A program made the translations under genes and the position numbers. DNA of 64,000 nucleotides, from contig CAJNOJ010000032.1 in NCBI GenBank assembly GCA_905250025.1, forward strand, positions 543,501-607,500. Direction: 5' to 3'. This stretch comes from Adineta ricciae (taxonomy: Eukaryota; Rotifera; Eurotatoria; Adinetida; Adinetidae). Below are positions 35,839 through 46,457 of this stretch, in pieces (positions within the stretch are counted from its first letter, which is position 1; the number at the start of each line of letters is the position of its first letter). The notes below the pieces were generated by a model. That model did no database searches. It saw only the letters and a program-made list of their open reading frames with translations, and was not told where the DNA came from.

Positions 35839-36904
35839 AGCGATGCTTGCGAGAAAAATCTTATGTATTTATAAATGTTTATAATTTTAGGTTAGTCAAA
35901 AGATCTTTAAAGATCATGATGTAGCTACGAAAACACTTCCAATTATATAATTTATCATGTTTTAGACTATGTTTTTTTGTCATATACCTTAATCTTCGCA
36001 TTCGAATATAACATCCAGTTAGCAAATAGGGAGTACATCCGAAAACGTGTTTTGTAACTGCAAGTAAATGCACTGCTATATATTCAATCCTGTTTAGTTA
36101 AATCAAAGCTTCATCCAGATGATACTCGTTAGTTCAGCAGATTTTAATACCATACTACTTTGTTCAATCTTTGAACGAAGCACTAAAATTGGAATGAACT
36201 TCGTATTTCCGTATTCACTAACATACTTCTTACATAGCATAAGTAGAGCAAAACAGACAACATCTTCCATCTTTATTCTCAAATGAACAACATTTATTCA
36301 TACGGATGACTTCCGCAACATATCGACATGAAATTTCGATCCATGATAGATGCCGTCAGTAGTTTGAAACATCGTATCAATGAAAAACTCAACACATAAT
36401 CATTTACGTACGTGTCTCTATTAACTGATATATTTTCTATTTCTCGTTGCTTTTTTTTTTTCTTTTGACCGACTGTTATTGTCTTTTTCCGTCGAGTCGA
36501 ACGAATGTAATACATGTACATGTATAAAATTTTTTTTCTTTTATCGTTTTGCCTTGCCATCTTCAACGCGAAGCAGTCGACCCTCTACAGAAGAACGCAA
36601 GAGAAAGAAGAAAAGGAGAAAAGAACGACAACAATAAACATACACACACACATACACGCACACACATATACGTCGACCAATTATACCCTTGCACATTCAT
36701 TTTCTATCGTCGATTTCATCATCGTTTGCCAATAGTGAAAATCTCGATCTAGTTGGACCATTTACAACCAATGTAAGTAGCAATAAAGCTCGGGTTGGCT
36801 GTCCGATTCCCACCAGTTGATTTCAAGATAGAGTCGAATGAATTTCATAATGAGAAAACTGAACACAATGCACAGATATTTTCTTTTTTCTAGTCCGTTT
36901 GACA
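35839..36904. other. Leader region of the NF-YA gene
   Basis: No gene recognised. A donor GTAAGT at about 36774 and an acceptor TTTCTAG at about 36893 suggest a noncoding first exon and intron for NF-YA; (CA)-rich sequence lies at 36640-36670. Confidence 0.4.
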
Positions 36905-37899
36905 ATGGATTCAGGCTTACAAGTAAGAAAACAATTTGACATACCAGGAAACAAAATCGAATGATCATTTCAGGTTGCTCAGCAAAATTCTTCGCCGTCA
37001 ACAGGTGGCAATGTAATTTTACTTAATAATAATGATATGATGCAACAACGAACAAGTATCGGCGGACAACAAGTAAAGTTTATCGAATAGATGGAAGATT
37101 TTGCTTGGAAAATTTCAATTTTTGTAGATTATTTTAAAAACAAATTCATCGCCGACCTCAAATTCTACGCAAGGTCAAATTCTTCAAACAGCAGACGGAC
37201 AACTGATTATTTTACAGAGCGCTGAACAACAACAAAGTCAATCCACACAATATGTTCAAGTTGGTGGTCAAAGTAAAAGAAAATTTCAACAATAATGTAT
37301 TTATATCTACGAATGCATTTTGTTCTAGTTCTACAATTGAGTAATGTGCAAACTGCTCAACAGCCTCAAACAATAACCATTCCAGCTGGTGCATTACAGC
37401 TCGGTGGTAATGGACAACAAATCGTTCAACTTGCTACGCCGACTAAAATGCAGAATTCTTCACAGAACGGTTCAGTGATTATGGTAAGAAGTTTGAATGA
37501 ATTGCAACTCGAATCGTTAATTCTCTTCTCTTAGATGATGCCAGGAAATTCAGGTCAATTACAAACTGTTCAAATGCAATCAGCCGGTACAGCAGCGACA
37601 GCACCTGCTCAAACAGCTGTAGCATCTGAGCCCACAGAAGAAGAACCATTATATGTTAATGCTAAACAGTACAATCGAATTTTAAAGCGACGCGCAGCAC
37701 GAGCTAAACTCGAAGCAGAAGGACGAATTCCACGAGAACGTAAAGTATGTTATCACTCAAATGTGTGTCTCATCTATGTGGAAAACGATCTTTTGTTTTA
37801 TAGCGTAAATTTCTTCATGAATCTCGTCATCGACATGCAATGAATCGAGTTCGTGGTGCTGGTGGTCGTTTCGCGCCTGGATCGAAACAAAAGGCCTAG
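36905..37899 (+). CDS. NFYA: CCAAT-box transcription factor subunit NF-YA
   Basis: Exons 36905-36922, 36974-37072, 37128-37272, 37329-37483, 37535-37744, 37804-37899; 240 residues. The N-terminal two thirds are Gln/Ser/Thr-rich, the usual activation region. The conserved core closes the protein: PLYVNAKQYNRILKRRAAR and AKLEAEGRIPRER (NF-YB/YC binding helix A1), then RKFLHESRHRHAMNRVRGAGGRFAPG (DNA-binding helix A2 and GxGGRF motif), split by an intron inside RERK/RK. NF-YA joins the NF-YB/NF-YC dimer to bind CCAAT promoters in the nucleus. The first exon encodes only MDSGLQ. Confidence 0.95.
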
Positions 37900-38221
37900 A
37901 CTGAATCTTAAATTTGTCGTTTTTCTTTTCTGTGAATTGTTTTCTTGATTTCTTCTTCAAAATGTGCGCGCTTGTGTTGTGTATATTGTAAAGTCAGCCC
38001 AGAGAAGATTTTTGTTTGTTTGTAGACATCTAAATGACTGCATTAGTGCGAAAGAAAAAAAAACTAGCATATGTTTCGTTTCCTTTTTTGTCTGTTGTAG
38101 TTGTGGATATTGTTAACTGAAAGGAAACAGGAATAAAAAAAATGAAGGGAATAAAAAAAAGTCAACCATGTTTGGGCGAGATGGAAGAGAAATTCATTCG
38201 ATGTTTCGTTGTTTTAGACAT
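37900..38221. other. Short spacer NF-YA to EXO5
   Basis: 3' UTR of NF-YA with an AATAAA near 38132. A pyrimidine-rich acceptor (GTTGTTTTAG) ends at about 38217, four bases before the EXO5 start codon. Confidence 0.5.
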
Positions 38222-39600
38222 ATGCAGGAACGACAGTTAATTTTCGAATCTGTTTTACCAAGTGAACTTGACCCGGCAAGATATTCCAAACCAGTGATTG
38301 ATGGCATCGAACAAGCTTTAACAGGTAATTTTGTTGGGAGTTCAGTGAAAGACGAGAACATTGATCTGTTCATTTAGTTACGTGTACGAATGGTAAAACA
38401 GTAACACATAATCCTGCCGAACCGAAAGTCGCTCCATCGATAAAAAATGATTTCGATGATGACGAATTAGTTGCGTTCGCTGAGAATTTAGAGAATATTT
38501 CTCCGGAAGAATTGGAAAGACGTGCGAAGAAAAAAGAACGTCCGAACAATCCCTTGTTCAAGTATCGCCGCGGTGTTCTTTCTGTATCGGATTTATCCGC
38601 ACAGATCTGGTGTGAACAACAATTGTATTATAAATTTCTGTATCCATTCGTTCTTAACGACGAAGGAGAGATCAAACGTGTTGATGATAAGCCACATATG
38701 TTATGCGGAACAGCATTACATTTGGAACGTGAGTTGGAAATTCAGACGAAAGTCTCGATCGAGTGTAAAACACGTGAAGATTCTTACGGAGTGCGGCTGT
38801 TAAATATGGTCCAAGGAATTAATGGTTTATTAACCTGGAATAAACCAAATGAACGATATATAACACGTGAAATGCCTGTAAGATATTTAACGATTGAAAA
38901 GAACCAATGGAGATTTGTTTTGAGTAGATTTTTGGAAATATGTACGGCGGTAAATTGTATTTTCGTGGGATAATTGATGAGATTAATTACGATCCACGAA
39001 CGCATCAGTTAGAAGTTGTGGAATTCAAGACTCGGGCATCGAAAACAGCGCCGAAACCGCAGCAAACGTACACACATGAAGTCCAAGTGAATATTTATCG
39101 CACATTACTCGATGAACTTATTCAAGGAGAAGTCGACAAAAGTCTCTATTTCGAACGGTTTAATTTGCAACCATCCACATCATTGTGTGATGCAGTTAGA
39201 AATGAATATAAAGACCGGGGATTTCCAGATATTGATACATTGGAAAATGCTTTTGATTTATTAATGAGATTAGCATTTCGAATGCCGACAATTACAACTA
39301 GTGAGTCGATCAAACATGATTTCAGTTTTTTTGAATATGGAAGTTCTTGTAGATGGTGCTATTGAATATATTTTACAATCGGATGCCACTTGGAAGCATC
39401 GAAAAGAGTTTCAACGTGACGAAAAACATCTTCAAGATTTACTGATCAAATCCGAGCCATTTTGGCTCGGTACACGTGAGCCAGAAGGTGTGGATATCGA
39501 AGATGCCTTCAAATGTCAATGGTGTGACTATGGAGAAATTTGTGCATGGCGTGAAGAAAAAGCCAATGAGTTTTCACGAAAAAAGAAACGACTGAATTGA
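38222..39600 (+). CDS. EXO5: Exonuclease V (EXO5/DEM1), Fe-S nuclease
   Basis: Exons 38222-38324, 38378-38877, 38928-39300, 39353-39600; 407 residues, near the human length (373). It is a PD-(D/E)XK single-strand DNA exonuclease with an Fe-S cluster. Seen: SVSDLSAQIWCEQQLYYKFL (first cluster cysteine), HMLCGTALHLERELE, the catalytic GIIDEINYD and VEFKTRASK (D...ExK), QVNIYRTLLDELIQG, and near the C-terminus REPEGVDIEDAFKCQWCDYGEICAW, carrying the other three cysteines. Acts on nuclear/mitochondrial DNA in repair and replication. I chose ATG 38222 rather than in-frame 38168 because a splice acceptor TTTTAG lies between them. Confidence 0.93.
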
Positions 39601-39707
39601 TAATGATTTTTCTGTCAGATGATATGTTGTGTATATAATGTAAAGATATATCTTTCTCTGTGCTTTGTGATCACTTGTCTTGTCTGTTCTCTAAATTCAA
39701 ACAAATT

Positions 39708-39721
39708 TCTATGTTTTCTAG
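39708..39721 (+). promoter_or_regulatory. Splice acceptor abutting the PPIE start codon
   Basis: Pyrimidine-rich TTTCTATGTTTTCTAG ends exactly at the base before ATG. With no room for a 5' UTR, it is best read as a trans-splice (spliced leader) acceptor; an upstream noncoding exon in or before EXO5 is the alternative. Bdelloids are known to use spliced-leader trans-splicing. Confidence 0.5.
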
Positions 39722-40846
39722 ATGGCTAATCCTAAACGAACGGTTTATGTCGGTGGCTTAGCTGATGAAGTCGATGAGAAGACAATTCATGCAGCATTTA
39801 TTCCATTCGGTAAGGCTAGCATGAAGATTGGTCATTCTAATACCGAATAATTTTCGTTTTAGGTGATATTTTTGAAGTTCAATTACCGATGGATTATGAA
39901 ACACAAAAACATCGTGGCTTTGCCTTTGTTGAATATGAAACTGCAGACGATGCTGCAGCCGCTATTGATAATATGAATGATTCCGAATTATTCGGTCGAG
40001 CAATACGCGTGAATTTAGCTAAACCGGTTCGATTGAAAGATACCAGTTCCAAGCCGGTTTGGTCAGAAGATCAATGGTTGTCCGAAGCGATGAATGCTAC
40101 AGACAAAGATGCATCATCCACTGATGATAACAATAATAGCACAACTACAAATTCAACAAAACCCGCAGAAGCAGATTCGAAAGAAACTGATGTTGATGAA
40201 CTCGATTTGGACACAGGTCGACCATTATCCAAACGAATCAAATCAACAGCAAATCCACGTGTCTATTTCGATATTGAAATCAACGGTGGCCGAGCGGGAC
40301 GATTAGTTTTTACCCTCTATGCAGACATCGTTCCATTAACAGCAGAGAATTTTCGTTGTTTATGCACACATGAGAAAGGTTTCGGCTTTCGACACACATC
40401 ATTCCATCGTATTATTAAAGAATTCATGGCACAAGGCGGTGACATGACCAAAGGAAATGGAACAGGAGGAAAATCAATCTATGGGCGAACATTCAAAGTA
40501 AGATAGATGCGAAAGAATTTCGAAGGCAATATTTTTACAATTAAGGACGAAAATTTTAATTTAAAACATACGCATGCTGGTCAATTATCAATGGCAAATT
40601 CCGGTCCGAATAGTAATGGTTCCCAGTTTTTCATTACGTTTGTTAAATGTGATTGGTTAGACAATAAACATGTATGTACTGCTGATTGAAAAGCGAGTTT
40701 CGATTTGTTGCTATGATTTATTTTAGGTTGTATTCGGTGAAGTTATTGAAGGTTTTGAATTGTTGAAGAAGATTGAAGATGCAGGAACAAAAAGTGGAAC
40801 AACAACAAAGACAGTGACAATTGCTGATTGTAACGAATTCAAATAG
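39722..40846 (+). CDS. PPIE: Peptidyl-prolyl isomerase E (RRM-cyclophilin, Cyp33)
   Basis: Exons 39722-39809, 39863-40497, 40546-40671, 40727-40846; 322 residues (human 301). An N-terminal RRM ([12 protein letters not shown] as RNP2, [15 protein letters not shown] as RNP1) is joined by a Ser/Thr/Asn-rich linker to a cyclophilin domain: [53 protein letters not shown] and [17 protein letters not shown] binds RNA and works in the spliceosome. A TAG inside the frame at 40504 is intronic: the intron 40498-40545 has a GTAAG donor and restores [12 protein letters not shown]. The start codon follows directly on a TTTTCTAG acceptor and lies only 121 bases after the EXO5 stop. Confidence 0.95.
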
Positions 40847-41034
40847 TCGATCTGTTGAGTTATATATATGTGTGTATATACTACTGTCCATTACAAATTT
40901 TATTTTTGATGGACTAGGAAAATAAAACGAGAAAATTCTGTTGTTCAATTTGACAAGTTTTCATGTCTAACAGATTTCTATTCAGTCAAACCTTCTTTTA
41001 TTTAAATACAAAGAAAACAAAAAGAAGCAACACT

Positions 41035-41691
41035 TCAGTTTCGGTGTGGTGGTGGTGGTGCGATGTCACTCAATTGATCGCCTAGAATGAACAACAAGAA
41101 ACATCGAATTTTTTTCATGCTGAGTTATTTACCATCAAGTGGTAAAATGGATTTAATCCAAAAAGCATTCAGAAGATGATCGATCTTTGGACGGCCAGAA
41201 TTAGGATGTAGAAGAACAGTTAGGTTGCCATGATTGATTGAGATAAATGATACCGCATCGATGAATTGTTCTAATGGTAAATAAATTCCCCAAGAACCAA
41301 TTGGATGAGGTCTAAATTAACACATTATTTGTGGGATGATTGTTTGAAAGCAGAAATCTTACCCAATAGGTGCCATGTTTAAGTCCCAATGGCAAATTTT
41401 CGGACACCAAGTTTCGCAATCATCGTTGCAGTTATCAACGTTAAATCGTTCGATAAAGCGATTTCGTAATGCAGTGGCTTCGTTCGTTTGGTTTTCATTC
41501 TTTTGTAAAAAGTATACATGAATATGATAAGAATAATACGTTATGTTATCGTTGACTGGAACATTCTCTAAATCAAATCCATGATTTGTCAGTAACAGAT
41601 CTTCAATCGTCCCGTGCTGAATCACATGTCCATTTGCGAGAAGATTCAAGACGAAACAAGTAAAAGTAAGGAATACAAGTTTAATCGACAT
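41035..41691 (-). CDS. DOPA 4,5-dioxygenase-like protein, predicted secreted
   Basis: Exons 41691-41363, 41311-41133, 41081-41035; 184 residues. After a signal peptide (MSIKLVFLTFTCFVLNLLANG) the conserved pattern of the DOPA-dioxygenase family follows: YSYHIHVYF, LNMAPIGPHPIGSW, ISINHGNLTVLLHPNSG and KIDHLLNAFW, with the metal-ligand histidines in place. The family is known from fungi, plants and bacteria as ring-opening extradiol enzymes; substrate here is unknown. I took the ATG at 41691 because a TATA box lies at 41728-41735, only 22 bases from the ATG at 41706. Two introns of native type are present, so if acquired, the gene has been in this genome for some time. Confidence 0.75.
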
Positions 41692-41727
41692 TTTAATGTT
41701 TAACATCTTGAAACAATTCGGTTTGTG

Positions 41728-41735
41728 TATATATA
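41728..41735 (-). promoter_or_regulatory. TATA-like box of the dioxygenase gene
   Basis: TATATATA read on the minus strand, about 37 bases before the chosen start. It favours the inner ATG. Weak evidence because AT runs are common here. Confidence 0.35.
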
Positions 41736-41915
41736 CTTCGAGTTTCTATCGCGAAGAGTGCAAGTACATAATGACAATGTGAAAGATAAGAATGACGAAG
41801 TTTTTTTTTATTATTAAGAAGATATGATAAATCATTATTTCTCAACGAAAAACGAATAATTATCAGTAACTTCCCATCTGATGGGTTGATATCATCCTAC
41901 GCGCAGTGTCGAGAG

Positions 41916-42773
41916 TTATACGTATCGCATAGAATCGATGTCAAACTGACTTGATGTCGTATCTTGTCGTGCGTCACCTTCGAGAGTTATGCCTTGAATG
42001 GTTTCTTTTTCTTCGGTGTTAATATCTAGATGTACGGTTAATATCCGTTGACTTGTTGGAATGAGTTGGATTTTCACTTGTCGAATGATGTTTCTTGTCC
42101 AAAAAGCAATCGCTGTGCTGACGGCACCAGTTCCACATGCTTGAGTTTCGTCGAACACACCATTTTCGTATGTTCGTATTCGAATGATTTGTTGGTCGAC
42201 AGTCGGATAGGCGATAGTTAAATTTAAATTCTCGATTCCGACTTTCATTCGATATAAATTCAAATGCTCTTGAGCAAATCGAATTAGGTCAAATCTATGA
42301 AAATCTTCTATCGATTGAACAATATCACGAGCATCGACAATCACATGATGACTACCAACATTCACATAAGTCCACGATTCAATCAAACGTAAGTCTTTAT
42401 AAACAGGTAATCGTAAAGCTACTCGGTCGTTCCCAATTAACTCTGCGCGATACATGCAACCATTCAATATTAGTTCGATCAGATTTCTTTCAAAATGACC
42501 ACTTGAGACTGCATGTCGAACAGCACACCGAGCTCCATTTCCACACATGACTCCTGTCGAGCCATCAGGATTGTAAAAATCATAGTAACATTTGCAGTTG
42601 GTTTCATTCAAGTCGAGTAACACAAGAAGACCTTCAGCAACTGGTAAATCTTTTCGTTGACACAAACTTTTCACTAATATAACGTTCCACGGATTGGAAA
42701 TTATTCCTTTCCGATTATCAACTATAACAAAACGATTTCCAGCACCGGACCAATGTTGAACTTCAATAACCAT
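41916..42773 (-). CDS. dapF: Diaminopimelate epimerase (DapF)
   Basis: Single exon, 285 residues, typical DapF length. The enzyme interconverts LL- and meso-diaminopimelate, the bacterial/plant route to lysine and peptidoglycan. Both catalytic cysteines are present: STGVMCGNGARCAVRH (first) and DETQACGTGAVSTA (second). Also seen are the N-terminal HWSGAGNRFVIVDN (substrate Asn) and DFYNPDGS. Animals lack this pathway, so horizontal acquisition from bacteria is the simple explanation; absence of introns agrees. Nothing else of the DAP pathway is in the window. It may act on free or dietary DAP, or on another amino acid; that is speculation. Confidence 0.93.
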   Translation of the reverse strand: MVIEVQHWSGAGNRFVIVDNRKGIISNPWNVILVKSLCQRKDLPVAEGLLVLLDLNETNCKCYYDFYNPDGSTGVMCGNGARCAVRHAVSSGHFERNLIELILNGCMYRAELIGNDRVALRLPVYKDLRLIESWTYVNVGSHHVIVDARDIVQSIEDFHRFDLIRFAQEHLNLYRMKVGIENLNLTIAYPTVDQQIIRIRTYENGVFDETQACGTGAVSTAIAFWTRNIIRQVKIQLIPTSQRILTVHLDINTEEKETIQGITLEGDARQDTTSSQFDIDSMRYV

Positions 42774-43211
42774 TGCACTGAATTGTTTTTTCCTAATGTA
42801 GTCAATGCTTTCATATAGAAGACACCAATCATATCCATTTCGTTTATCTTATCTAATCAGCTATCACTTACGAGGCACAGCAACACAGTCGATGTGTTAT
42901 GCTGATCGTTGGAAGGCTCGGATTTACGAGATTTGTTTTTTTTTTAAATTCTTCTTCCTTTCCTGTTTTTATTTCTTGTTCCGATGTTAGAAATACAACA
43001 CAGAAAAATTCATACACAAATTTGGCGGCTGCTTCTACTATACTTGGACATATGTTCGTTAAAGAAAAAAATAGAAACAAAAAAATTGTACTAGAGCCGT
43101 ATTAGAGAAAGGATTCTACGGTTTTTATACTGCCTGAAAAATATAATAAGGATGTAAACGGGCAAAAAACGTAACTGGAGGAGAAGTTTCTTGTTCTATT
43201 GAGTACCGTTC
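42774..43211. other. Spacer between dapF and the ADP/ATP carrier
   Basis: Holds the dapF promoter side and the carrier 3' UTR. No further gene seen. Confidence 0.45.
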
Positions 43212-44261
43212 TTAACCACCGCTGGTATCAACTTTGACGCCAGCATAGAGTTGGACAAGTGAGTCGAAACCGGCCAAGACACCAGCACCAGCGATACCTC
43301 TTAGAATATTGGCACCAGCGCCTTTGAACAATGACATGATACCTTCAGCGCGGATGATTTGAAACATGCAATCCAATGATCCCTTGTATTTCACAGCTTG
43401 GCCTGATGTCATCATCATACGTCGTCGAATAGTATCGACTGGATATGAGATAAGACCCGATGTAACTGTGACACCATAACCGAGTAAGAATGAAAGCATG
43501 ATACCGGCATCTGGACCAAGTAAGATTGGTTTCAAAGTATCATAAAAGCCGAAGTAACAACCACGGTAGATGATGATACCGACACATGAGATGACGAAAC
43601 CACGATAGAGACCAGCAATACCATCGGTGGCCATTGTTTTTTTGTAGACATCGACGAGACCGTTGTATTTACGTTCACCACCGCCTTTCTTTGTACTTTT
43701 AACGTCATTGGCCAAACGTGTACGAGCATAATCAAGTGAATAGACAAAGCACAATGATAATGCACCGGCTACACCACCACTAGCAATATTTTTGGCGAAA
43801 TTGACTAAATATGGATCGTTCTTATTTTGTTTGAACATCGCTTTGATTTTGTCCTTGAAGGCGAAGTTCAAAGCCTAAAACACGAGCAATAACAGATTTA
43901 TTTCTTTGAGAACTCTCGCTAGCGGTATCAAAACAAACTTGGGTGGGAAAGTATCGAATGCAGTTGGCTAAGTTTCCCCGCCAGAACGGCAACAAACCTT
44001 CATTTCGGAAGGTTTGCATTGTACAATCGATAACACCGGTGTATGGTCGAGTAATGGTACCTTGTTTCAACATTTCGCCTTGGTTTTGTACGAGCAATTT
44101 GACACGTTCAATGGGAGCTGCAGCTGTTTTCGATACAACAGCAGCTACACCACTGAGTGCAAAGTTTTCAATAAAACTCAATTTTGGTTTCTCTTTCTAA
44201 ACAGAGAAGATCGTCATGAGATATTGTTAGAAAACGCAGTCAAGATATTTACCACCGCCAT
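43212..44261 (-). CDS. ADP/ATP translocase, mitochondrial carrier family
   Basis: Exons 44261-44253, 44196-43939, 43874-43212; 309 residues. It exchanges ADP and ATP across the inner mitochondrial membrane. Three carrier repeats are visible with their Px[DE]xx[RK] signatures ([33 protein letters not shown]), and the ADP/ATP-carrier fingerprint RRRMMM is intact. [15 protein letters not shown], spanning the second junction, is canonical. The start exon encodes just MAV. A clearly native gene lying between two probably acquired ones (dapF and the aldo-keto reductase/DinB pair). Confidence 0.95.
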
Positions 44262-44935
44262 TGCGCTTTAGTTAATACGACAAACTGAAAAACAAAAGAA
44301 GTGTTGGTCTTAAAAAGAGAATTTTGTTTTTTACTCCTTGCTCTTACTTTTGTTGATGATTCTGGAGTCGTAAAGCGCAGAAGTGTCGAGTCAGTCGAAA
44401 ACAAACGGCTTCAACACGTACAAGATGGCTACTTCAAGTCAACCTCCTTGGAAACGCGTCGTCTTCGACACTCTTACTTTTGTTATGATTTTATTCAAGT
44501 TATTTATGTATTTGCCAAAAACATCGACAGAGACATCTATAAAGATCTGTCATTGATCTACGGCAAAAAACTGACTAACGAATCGAGTACTTTCGAGAAA
44601 GATTAGACGGGCAAGTCACGTAAATCGAGTTGAATAAAATGCCGCAAATCTGTCAAAATATTATCGTAGACGAATATCTGAGAGAAACAAAATCCGATTT
44701 AATTACTTAATTTTTTAATGAAGGCCACATAAACAAGTGTGTCTTAACTAAAAATAAGTTATTCTCAATTAACGTTTAGCCTAAACAGAAAAATATGTAT
44801 CTATCAGTTAGAAAAGTAACACACCGTTGCTTCTTTAATTAACAATATATGTCATGCTCGATAGATGTTACACGTAAGCCATGGTTCGCGTGCGCATTTA
44901 AATAGTCAAATACACTTGTACACCTGCGTAGTTCG
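44262..44935. other. Intergenic, divergent promoters
   Basis: The ADP/ATP carrier and the aldo-keto reductase diverge from here. No gene recognised; the 101-residue open frame at 44301 has no believable content. Confidence 0.45.
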
Positions 44936-45838
44936 ATGTTCTCCTATACTCTTTCGAAACGACGAACACGAACGTCGAAACAGATCGTGTCCGGTAATGC
45001 AACTCTGCGACTGATTGATGGCAATCGGATACCGCTGTTCGGTCTTGGCCTGTATGAAGTTGATGGCAGTTCATGGACGACACGTTTAGTCAAATCAGCA
45101 ATAACCATGGGTTATCGTCTTTTCGATACTGCAGAGGTGTACGAAAATGAACATGAGCTTGGCGAAGGAATAAGAAAATCTAGTGTTGCACGCGAACAAG
45201 TATACATCACATCGAAAGTTTACACAACCGAAGGCGGACGTCGGCAGGTTCTCGATTGCGTTCGGCAAAGTCTTATGCAGTTAATGGTAGATTACATCGA
45301 TCTTTATTTGATCCATGCTCCACAAGGTGGACATGTTCTTGAAGCTTACGATGCCTTGCATGAATTACGAAATCTCGGTCGAATACGTTCAGTTGGAGTT
45401 AGTAATTTCGGTATTCCGCATTTAGAAGTGATTCGGAAGAGTGGTCGCCCATTGCCAGTTGTTAATCAGATAGAATTGCATCCATTTTGTCAACAACGTC
45501 CAATAGTTAGTTATTGCCGCCGACATGGCATTGCGCTCATGGCTTACTCACCTATGGCACGCGGAGCAGCATTGAATGATCCGTTTGTACTTCAGTTAGC
45601 GAGAAAATATCGTCGCACACCAGCACAAATTCTATTGAGATGGTCAGTACAAAATGGGTTTATTCCTATTCCGAAAACCAATCATCCCAATCGATTGAAA
45701 GAGAATTTTCAAGTGTTCGATTTTCGTCTAAGTGCCAATGATATGAGACAACTAACTGACTACGGTTATCAACAACCGATGGTGTCTGGATGGAATCCTG
45801 TCTCGAACACTACATCTCAATTCGGAGCGATTTATTAG
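44936..45838 (+). CDS. Aldo-keto reductase
   Basis: Single exon, 300 residues. Catalytic residues of the AKR family are visible: FDTAEVYENE (Asp and Tyr), YITSKVY (Lys) and LYLIHAP (His); also VGVSNFGIPHLE, VVNQIELHPF, and the NADP-binding IPIPKTNHPNRLKEN. It reduces carbonyls with NADPH in the cytosol; substrate not readable. The short basic N-terminus (SYTLSKRRTRTSK) is not a clear targeting signal. Intronless, and convergent with the DinB gene with only 49 bases between the stop codons. The sequence is close to the bacterial/fungal type (2,5-diketo-gluconate reductase-like), so acquisition is possible but AKRs are also native to animals. Confidence 0.9.
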   Translation: MFSYTLSKRRTRTSKQIVSGNATLRLIDGNRIPLFGLGLYEVDGSSWTTRLVKSAITMGYRLFDTAEVYENEHELGEGIRKSSVAREQVYITSKVYTTEGGRRQVLDCVRQSLMQLMVDYIDLYLIHAPQGGHVLEAYDALHELRNLGRIRSVGVSNFGIPHLEVIRKSGRPLPVVNQIELHPFCQQRPIVSYCRRHGIALMAYSPMARGAALNDPFVLQLARKYRRTPAQILLRWSVQNGFIPIPKTNHPNRLKENFQVFDFRLSANDMRQLTDYGYQQPMVSGWNPVSNTTSQFGAIY

Positions 45839-45887
45839 AAAAGACTTTTTCGTTTCGTTTCCTTTTCTTTTGTTTCAAATAAAACAT

Positions 45888-46457
45888 TTAGTTCACAGTT
45901 GTAAATTCGTCTTTCGGCATTGCAACGAGATCGAGGACCGGTGAACCATCTTGTCCTGCGTATTTTGTAATAATTGCTGTAATTTGTCCCCGGTGATGAG
46001 TATTATGATTAAATATATGATCGAGTACCTCTGCGCGAACCCGTTCATGTTGATTGCCCTTTGTATCGACATATGTAAATGTGTCTTCTTTCATCAGCGC
46101 TTCAGTATCCAATTGTCTAACAAAATCTATCCACCGGTCACATTCGATGAAGATCATTTGACGAAGTTCTTTACGATCCGTTACAGCTTGTTCCCATTCA
46201 TGGGCTGGTCGAGACCAGTAGGAACTCAACTGAAACGGATACTTTTCTTCATATGGCGAATTCACGTGACGAGCATACCAAACTTTACTTGATAGAAGTA
46301 AATGAACTAAAGTCCCATGAATCGATCGAAAGAAAAGACCATTGTCTGTACGATAGTCTTCATCGGATATATGTTTATCTAATTTCTCATACAGCTGCCG
46401 GTAAGCCCATCGATTGTAGATTGCCATACGAAGAAAATGCTGTTTGTACGCATTCAT
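45888..46457 (-). CDS. DinB-family four-helix protein
   Basis: Single exon, 189 residues. The opening MAIYNRWAYRQLYEKL, the HGTLVHLLLSSKVWYARH segment and VLDHIFNHNTHHRGQITAII carry the three metal-binding histidine positions of the DinB/YfiT-like fold, a metal-binding four-helix bundle common in bacteria and often linked to thiol-dependent reactions or stress. Specific function unknown. Rare in animals, without introns, so probably acquired from bacteria. Start at 46457 gives the expected helix 1. The AATAAA near 45877 belongs to the convergent reductase gene and lies 11 bases from this gene's stop. Confidence 0.88.
   Translation of the reverse strand: MNAYKQHFLRMAIYNRWAYRQLYEKLDKHISDEDYRTDNGLFFRSIHGTLVHLLLSSKVWYARHVNSPYEEKYPFQLSSYWSRPAHEWEQAVTDRKELRQMIFIECDRWIDFVRQLDTEALMKEDTFTYVDTKGNQHERVRAEVLDHIFNHNTHHRGQITAIITKYAGQDGSPVLDLVAMPKDEFTTVN

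Noticed and set aside
40498..40545. In-frame stop in cyclophilin E as a pseudogene sign
   Set aside because: A 48-base intron with a GTAAG donor removes it and restores the conserved GRTFKDENF.
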